Source: SXIZ01 sp040079795
Lineage (GTDB): Bacteria > Pseudomonadota > Gammaproteobacteria > Methylococcales > Methylomonadaceae
Direction of reading: 5' to 3'
DNA length: 59,594 nucleotides
Assembly (NCBI GenBank): GCA_040079795.1
Contig: JBEBJQ010000015.1
Coordinates: 1 to 59,594 of the forward strand
A model generated the notes under the pieces. That model was not told where the DNA came from, made no database searches, and saw nothing but the letters and a program-made list of their open reading frames with translations. How positions within the stretch are numbered: position 1 is the stretch's first letter; every line of letters begins with the position of its first letter. Below, one piece after another: positions 54,290-59,594 of the stretch. A program made the translations under genes and the position numbers.

Positions 54290-56615
54290 GGCTAGACCTA
54301 TGCGCTAAATTTAATTGATCTTGACGGCGACCCGCCAACCAAAGCCCAAATAAAACCAGTAAAAAACACCCTACTAAAGCGCCAATCCAAGCCAGAGAAT
54401 AACCTGGATGCTGTGCATACCTCATTCCTTGATAAAACAAGGTGGCGATTAGGTAAGCTAAACCAGTAGTCCAAAATAAAACAAACACGGCCCAGCCGGT
54501 ACTGGTTTCGCGTTGTATAGCCGCTGTTGCGGTAACACAAGGCGCGTACAATAAAATAAATAACAAATAGGCAAACGCACCCGCCCCACCATCAAAGCTT
54601 TTTTGCATGGCGGCATAGATGCCGGTATTAACCGCTTGTTTTTCAGCGGCAGCGTTTAAATCAGAAACATCACCAATATTTAAACCCAGGGGATCCAGCA
54701 CATTATCCGCAATACCGCTCAGATTTTCAGGAATAGTCATAAAAGCCTTTTGTACAGCATCCCAAAAATCAAATGCTTTTACCTCGCCACTTTGTGTATT
54801 CACCGCCATTTGGCTGTAAAGCGCATCCAAAGTTCCCACCACCGCTTCTTTTGCCAAGATACCTGTAAAAATGCCCACGGTAGCAGGCCAGTTCTCTTGG
54901 GTAATTCCCATCGGCGCAAAAGCAGGGGTTAAACTGCGCCCAATTTCACTCAATACTGATTGGTCGGAATTTTCCCGCCCAAATTGGCCATCTGTACCGA
55001 GCGCGTTCAAAAAATTCAGTACCAACACCATAGGTACGATAACTTTACCGGCATTTAAGATAAACGTTTTTAAGCGGTCCCAGGTACGTAATAAAACACT
55101 GTGCAATTTGGGTAAATGATAATTAGGCAATTCCATAATAAAAGGGGATGAATTCCCTTTAAACAAGGTATAACGCATGATCAAACCGGTTAACACAGCA
55201 ACAAAAATACCGAATAGGTATAATCCAAACACAATATTTTGCCCACCAGCAGGGAAAAACGCCGCCGCAAATAACGCGTATACAGGTAAACGTGCGCCGC
55301 AGGACATAAACGGATTCATCAGATTGGTTAAAATCCGATCCCGCCGATTATCCAGAGTACGTGTTGCCATGATGGCCGGCACATTACAGCCGAAGCCTAC
55401 TATCATCGGTACGAACGATTTACCCGGCAAGCCGATTAAGCGCATAAATCGGTCCATGACGAACGCAGCTCTCGCCATGTAGCCTGAATCTTCCAGCGCT
55501 GATAAAAATAAAAATAAAAACCCTACAATGGGGATAAAGGTTGCCACCACTTGCACACCGCCGCCAAGGCCATCCGTGATCAAAACGATTAACCAGTCCG
55601 GCCAATGCCATTGCGCTAATAAATGCCCCAAACCATCAACCAACAGCGCACCAAAAAGCTGGTCAAAAAAATCAATAAAAGCACTGCCGATATTTATGGT
55701 AAACATAAACATCAAGTACATGACCAGCAAAAAGATCGGGATCCCTAAAAAGCGGTTTAACACTACCCGGTCTATTTTGTCTGAGAGGTGATGCGCTATT
55801 TCGGTGAGTTTGGTTACGCAGGATTGGGTGGTTTTATTCACAAACTCATAACGGGCGTCGGCGGCGAGAATGTCAATTTCATCCGCCGTTTCTGCTTCCA
55901 CTTCGGTTTGTAGTTGTTTAATGAAATCGCCAAGCTCTGCACCTGCCATTTGACGCGCTAAGGTGTCATCTTCCAGCGCACGCAAGGCCAACCAGCGCAA
56001 ATCACATTGATGCGTTGCCGCTTGAAAAGTTAATGACGGGGAAAGCCTTGTAATGGCTGCCTCCAGCGCGACAGCATAGCGAATACACACATTGGGCACT
56101 GGTTTAACTTTCGCTAATTGGTTAACAGCTTTTTTTAAATCCGTGATACCTTCATTTTTAGCAGCGGAAATAGCCACCACCGGACAATCTAATTGCAGTG
56201 CCAGTTTTTCTGTATTGATACTGATACCACGCTGTTTGACCGCATCCATCATATTCAGCACTACCAGCATTGGCACGCGCATTTCCAATAATTGCGAAGT
56301 CAGATATAAATTACGCTCAATATTGGAGGCATCAACAATGTTAATAATCAAATCCGCGGCTTTAGAGGCTACATAATCCCTGGCCACTTTTTCATCCAAA
56401 GAAACCTGATCATCAGCCGCTTCCAGAGAATAAGTACCCGGCAAATCGACGAGGGTAATGTTTTTGCCAGAAAAAGCATATTCACCGGTTTTCTTCTCAA
56501 CCGTAACGCCCGGCCAATTGCCCACCTGCTGCCGTGCGCCTGTTAATACATTGAAAATGGTGGTTTTACCACAATTAGGATTACCGACAACACCAACTGT
56601 AAAATCAATGCTCAT
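54276..56615 (-). CDS. feoB: Ferrous iron transporter FeoB
   Basis: A 779-residue protein: an N-terminal G-protein domain with GNPNCGKTT (11-19), DLPGTYSL (57-64) and NMMD (121-124), a guanine-dissociation-like helical region (about 190-290), and a membrane half with two gate motifs including FVPMIVGFGCNVPAIMATRT (Cys in the pore) and the late YAPCVTATAAIQRE. It imports Fe(II). Its start overlaps feoA by 4 bases (ATGA). Confidence 0.98.
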   Translation of the reverse strand: MSIDFTVGVVGNPNCGKTTIFNVLTGARQQVGNWPGVTVEKKTGEYAFSGKNITLVDLPGTYSLEAADDQVSLDEKVARDYVASKAADLIINIVDASNIERNLYLTSQLLEMRVPMLVVLNMMDAVKQRGISINTEKLALQLDCPVVAISAAKNEGITDLKKAVNQLAKVKPVPNVCIRYAVALEAAITRLSPSLTFQAATHQCDLRWLALRALEDDTLARQMAGAELGDFIKQLQTEVEAETADEIDILAADARYEFVNKTTQSCVTKLTEIAHHLSDKIDRVVLNRFLGIPIFLLVMYLMFMFTINIGSAFIDFFDQLFGALLVDGLGHLLAQWHWPDWLIVLITDGLGGGVQVVATFIPIVGFLFLFLSALEDSGYMARAAFVMDRFMRLIGLPGKSFVPMIVGFGCNVPAIMATRTLDNRRDRILTNLMNPFMSCGARLPVYALFAAAFFPAGGQNIVFGLYLFGIFVAVLTGLIMRYTLFKGNSSPFIMELPNYHLPKLHSVLLRTWDRLKTFILNAGKVIVPMVLVLNFLNALGTDGQFGRENSDQSVLSEIGRSLTPAFAPMGITQENWPATVGIFTGILAKEAVVGTLDALYSQMAVNTQSGEVKAFDFWDAVQKAFMTIPENLSGIADNVLDPLGLNIGDVSDLNAAAEKQAVNTGIYAAMQKSFDGGAGAFAYLLFILLYAPCVTATAAIQRETSTGWAVFVLFWTTGLAYLIATLFYQGMRYAQHPGYSLAWIGALVGCFLLVLFGLWLAGRRQDQLNLAHRSSHDFI

Positions 56616-56851
56616 GGTAGTTTCTCAATGAGTAGAATGGCCGCCTCATCCCTGCGTAGGGTTAAAGCAAAGCCACGTAATTTAATCTCAACCGGATCTC
56701 CCATCGGCGCAAAGCGCGTGATTTTAAATTCGGTGCCAGGCGTCAAACCCATAGCCAATAAGCGCTTACGGTAGGGTTTACCCGCCTTGTCAAAGCCCAC
56801 TATCCTGGCACTGTCACCAACGGCTAACTCTTTTAAACTGATGTTTGTCAT
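56612..56851 (-). CDS. feoA: Ferrous iron transport accessory protein FeoA
   Basis: A 79-residue SH3-like small protein: LKELAVGDSARIVGFDKAG and LLAMGLTPGTEFKITRFAPM with a final LTLRRDEAAILLIE, the FeoA core. FeoA binds or modulates FeoB. It heads the feoABC operon. Confidence 0.95.
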   Translation of the reverse strand: MTNISLKELAVGDSARIVGFDKAGKPYRKRLLAMGLTPGTEFKITRFAPMGDPVEIKLRGFALTLRRDEAAILLIEKLP

Positions 56852-56890
56852 AAGTTAATGGATACTCCGTAGATGACCGTAAAAAACATT

Positions 56891-56910
56891 ATTAATAATA
56901 ATTCTCATTT
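56891..56910 (-). promoter_or_regulatory. Fur box ahead of feoA
   Basis: On the minus strand the bases read AAATGAGAATTATTATTAAT, close to the Fur consensus (AATGAGAAT-N-ATTATT). It lies 40-59 bases before the feoA ATG, a promoter position. Fur-Fe(II) would shut off feoABC when iron is plentiful. Confidence 0.72.
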
Positions 56911-57073
56911 GTACCAACTATAGCATATTTCAAATAAGACTAGCAAAATCAACTTAAATGAACTGTGAACAAACAGCCATTTTTGGCATTAACCCGACAC
57001 ACCGTCACGGCACGGCTTGAATTTCTGCCATTACCCGCTAAAGTTGCACTAAATATCTTTTGTGAGTAGCTCC

Positions 57074-58744
57074 ATGACCGAATCAACAACCAATAATTTA
57101 ATCGCAACCCTAATCGAAGTGAGCGGCAATGGCATGGATGCCAGAATAATCGACGAACTGGCGAATGATAACCCCCTTATTACCGTCGGGGATAGTGATG
57201 AGGCCATTCTAGCTGGCCATATTGGCTCTTATGTCGCCATTCGCCAAGGCAATATCAATGCCTTGGCGTTGGTTTCAAAAATGTGGGAACAAGACCGATT
57301 TGATAATAATCAACGCTTTTCAGACCGGTTCATCGCCTTAATTCCGGTTGGTGAAATTCAAAGTAACGGCAGTTTTATTCGGGGTACCCGTCATTATCCT
57401 ACCCCCGGCGCGAAAGTCTACGCGGTAGGACTAAATGAAATTAATGCCATATTTTCAAAGTTTCGAGATTACAATTTCTTCATCGGGCAACTTTCCAATC
57501 ATAAAGACTACCATCTGAGTTTAGATCCACGGGCTTTATTCGGGCGGCATTTTGCGATTTTAGGCCAATCAGGATCGGGTAAATCCTGGACGGTCACCAG
57601 TTTAATCCAACATACCATCAAAGCCATGCCCAAGACCCACCTAATCATGCTCGATTTACATGGTGAATATTGCTGGAAAGATGCCGATGGCGCCATAGAA
57701 TCGGCATTCCCCCGGGAACTGGTGAATTATGTAGACGCCCAGGAAATGGAAATGCCCTACTGGATGATGTCCTATGCAGAATTGGTGGATTTGTTTATTG
57801 ACCGTAACGATAAGGGCGCTTCATTACAAATGTCCTTTATGCGGGAAATTCTGCAGCAACTGAAACGCAAAGAAGCTAAACAAATCGGCTTAAACACGGT
57901 ATCAATCGACACCCCGATCTATTTTTCATTAGCCGAAATGTACATGCAGTTTAAAAATGCCAATGAAGAACGTAAAGATTTCGGTAAAACCACGGGGGCA
58001 TTATTCGGCCAATTTGATGAATTTTTAGTCCGCATGCAAAGCCGCTTCAATGATGTGCGCTATGATTTTTTACTGAAACCTAAAAAACGCAACACCTCCG
58101 CGAGTATGGCGGATTTATTACGTCAGTTTATCGGTTTAGGCAACAAAAAAGCCAATATTACCGTAGTAGATTTAAGCTCAGTACCTACTGATATCAGACC
58201 CGCCATCTCCGCGCAAGTCGGGCGCTTAGCCTATGAATTCAACTACTGGAACCCTAAACGCCGCGAATTTCCGATCACCCTCATTTGTGAAGAAGCCCAC
58301 GCTTACATTCCCCGTGAAAAAGGCGGCGCCTTTGACGGCACCAAAAAAGTGATGGAGCGCATCGCCAAAGAAGGCCGGAAATACGGGGTCTCAATTGGCG
58401 TTATCAGTCAACGCCCCACCGAATTATCAGAAACCATGTTATCGCAGTGCAGTTCATTTATTTGCCTACGCACCACTAACCCGGATGACCAAGCCTATAT
58501 TAAAGGTTTAGTGCCGGAAGCAGAAGGCGATTTAACCGATATTTTAACCTCCTTAGGACGAGGCGAAGCATTGGTGTTAGGTGAGGCCGCACCGTTACCC
58601 ACCCGTGTACAAGTTTATAGGCCTAATCCAGAACCGAAAAGTAATGACGTAGATTATTATCAAGGCTGGCGCGAAGGCCCGGATGATTTGGATGTAGAAG
58701 AGATTGTGGAGTTTTGGCGAACACAGACCCGACAAAGTCATTAG
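57074..58744 (+). CDS. HerA-like DUF87 ATPase
   Basis: A 556-residue FtsK/HerA superfamily ATPase: an N-terminal HAS-barrel-like section (about 10-120), Walker A GQSGSGKSWT (about 165-174), LDLHGEYCW after it, and Walker B LICEEAHAYIP (about 400-410), followed by GVISQRPTELSETMLSQCSS as the sensor region. HerA proteins are hexameric DNA translocases that usually pair with the NurA nuclease; no NurA is visible next to it. The ATG at 57074 is preferred to the GTG at 57062, with a weak GAG seven bases ahead. Confidence 0.87.
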   Translation: MTESTTNNLIATLIEVSGNGMDARIIDELANDNPLITVGDSDEAILAGHIGSYVAIRQGNINALALVSKMWEQDRFDNNQRFSDRFIALIPVGEIQSNGSFIRGTRHYPTPGAKVYAVGLNEINAIFSKFRDYNFFIGQLSNHKDYHLSLDPRALFGRHFAILGQSGSGKSWTVTSLIQHTIKAMPKTHLIMLDLHGEYCWKDADGAIESAFPRELVNYVDAQEMEMPYWMMSYAELVDLFIDRNDKGASLQMSFMREILQQLKRKEAKQIGLNTVSIDTPIYFSLAEMYMQFKNANEERKDFGKTTGALFGQFDEFLVRMQSRFNDVRYDFLLKPKKRNTSASMADLLRQFIGLGNKKANITVVDLSSVPTDIRPAISAQVGRLAYEFNYWNPKRREFPITLICEEAHAYIPREKGGAFDGTKKVMERIAKEGRKYGVSIGVISQRPTELSETMLSQCSSFICLRTTNPDDQAYIKGLVPEAEGDLTDILTSLGRGEALVLGEAAPLPTRVQVYRPNPEPKSNDVDYYQGWREGPDDLDVEEIVEFWRTQTRQSH

Positions 58745-58770
58745 GGCAGAACAGCTATCTGACCAATAAG

Positions 58771-59457
58771 TTAAAGCTCAAGCTTATACCCTACCCCATA
58801 AATCGAAACAATCACCTCACGCTCCGGGATAACACTGGCAATTTTTTTGCGTAGGTTTTTTATATGGCTATCAACCGTGCGGTCTGTGACAATCCGGTTA
58901 TCTTCGTATAGCTGGTCCATCAGTTGCTCACGGCTATAAACCCGACCAGGGAAGCGCAATAAAATTTGCACCAATATAAACTCAGCCGGGGTTAAATCGA
59001 GTAATTTGCCTTGATACAAAATTTCGTAGCCCTCAACATTAACCATGAAGCCCTCTAAAAGCTCGGTTGTGGGCGACAATGCCTCAATCCGCCTGAAAAT
59101 GGCTTTCACCCTTGCCTCCACTTCTCTGGGACTATAAGGTTTACAAATATAATCATCGGCGCCGATTTCGAGCCCTAACAAACGGTCTATTTCTTCCACT
59201 TGCGCGGTGATCATGATAATAGGCACTGACGAGAAGCCACGGATATCCCGGCATAAATCCATACCGTTTCTGCCCGGCAGCATTAAGTCCAGCAAGATCA
59301 AATCAGTGTGCTTGGTTTGCAGCCAAGGAATCACAGCCAATCCGTTATCCAACCAGGCCGTCGTAAAATCAGATTTGCTTAAATAGTCTTTCAGCAGCTG
59401 CGCCAGCTTAGGTTCATCTTCAATGATCAGAATATTTTTGGGTATAAAATTTTGCAT
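58771..59457 (-). CDS. baeR: Response regulator, BaeR type
   Basis: A 228-residue OmpR/PhoB-class regulator. The receiver domain has D57 (ILLDLMLPGRNG), and EEIDRLLGLEIGADDYICKP is nearly identical to BaeR; the DNA-binding winged helix has KLLDLTPAEFILVQIL and VDSHIKNLRKKI. It should act with the adjacent BaeS-like kinase in envelope stress. The gene is convergent with the HerA-like gene. Confidence 0.92.
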   Translation of the reverse strand: MQNFIPKNILIIEDEPKLAQLLKDYLSKSDFTTAWLDNGLAVIPWLQTKHTDLILLDLMLPGRNGMDLCRDIRGFSSVPIIMITAQVEEIDRLLGLEIGADDYICKPYSPREVEARVKAIFRRIEALSPTTELLEGFMVNVEGYEILYQGKLLDLTPAEFILVQILLRFPGRVYSREQLMDQLYEDNRIVTDRTVDSHIKNLRKKIASVIPEREVIVSIYGVGYKLEL

Positions 59458-59466
59458 GACCTGCCT

Positions 59467-59594
59467 TTAATAACGTGGCTTAAGCGGCAGGCTGACTTTA
59501 ACGCCCAAGCCAGCATAATGGGAATGAAAAGCGTGCAGCTCACCCTGATGCGTATCTACAATGGCTTTACAGATCGCCAGCCCCAACCCCGCCC
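59467..59594 (-). CDS. baeS: BaeS-like sensor histidine kinase, 3' end only
   Basis: The last 41 residues before the TAA at 59467-59469 read AGLGLAICKAIVDTHQGELH and then AFHSHYAGLGVKVSLPLKPR plus Y. This is the G2 box and C-terminal strand of a HATPase domain. The rest of the gene lies outside the window. It precedes baeR by 9 bases, as in the typical pair. Confidence 0.88.
   Translation of the reverse strand, partial: AGLGLAICKAIVDTHQGELHAFHSHYAGLGVKVSLPLKPRY

Noticed and set aside
1..59594. CRISPR array, tRNA or rRNA genes
   Set aside because: No regularly spaced repeats and no cloverleaf or rRNA sequence was recognised anywhere in the window.

Overview
The window looks like chromosomal DNA from a free-living gammaproteobacterium. 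The strongest evidence is the conserved block ndk-rlmN-pilW-hisS-yfgM-bamB-der, the tgt-yajC-secD-secF run, feoABC and a BaeSR-type two-component pair. Base composition is moderate. The mix of CsbD/DUF3096/DUF3309 stress proteins, a giant cyclic glucan synthase and tandem RoxA-like di-heme cytochromes fits a methanotroph-like lineage (Methylococcales or relatives). That placement is an inference, because no methane-oxidation gene is present.

Left part (1-16.7 kb, mostly + strand): the window opens on the tail of an IS3-like transposase. It is followed by an accessory envelope/stress region: two CsbD-like small proteins, a ferritin-like gene, a secreted protein, a PLD-like membrane protein, two DUF4398 lipoproteins (one fused to OmpA), DUF3096 and DUF3309 micro-membrane proteins, an 8.7-kb cyclic beta-1,2-glucan synthase, a YihY/BrkB protein and a DUF2721 protein. 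Three of the small genes (ferritin-like, secreted, first DUF4398) each appear to carry a small indel that shifts the frame, while the large neighbours are intact.

Middle (16.8-39.9 kb, mostly - strand): a TolC / HlyD / double-ABC / two-permease export system (YbhGFSR-like) with a membrane cytochrome b-like protein, a pentaheme cytochrome c and MarC between its TolC and HlyD genes. Next come a phosphatase, a third CsbD and another micro-membrane protein (both + strand), then a signalling block (Crp-like regulator, CHASE3-PAS hybrid histidine kinase, REC-PAS protein), a transglutaminase, a repeat-bearing intergenic stretch, two tandem di-heme RoxA/MauG-like cytochromes, thiol peroxidase and a cNMP-binding diguanylate cyclase (+ strand).

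Right part (40-59.6 kb): housekeeping genes on the minus strand (der to ndk, secFD-yajC-tgt), a beta-barrel porin with a clear rho-independent terminator and a sigma54-like promoter, then an iron block: a methyltransferase behind a Fur-like 7-1-7 palindrome and feoABC behind a Fur-like box. A HerA-like ATPase (+ strand) and baeR with the end of baeS close the window. No tRNA, rRNA or CRISPR array was seen. The points most worth checking are the cluster of small-gene frameshifts, the cytochrome pair embedded in the efflux locus, the apparently Fur-controlled methyltransferase next to feo, the tandem di-heme pair, and the missing rodZ-ispG between hisS and pilW.
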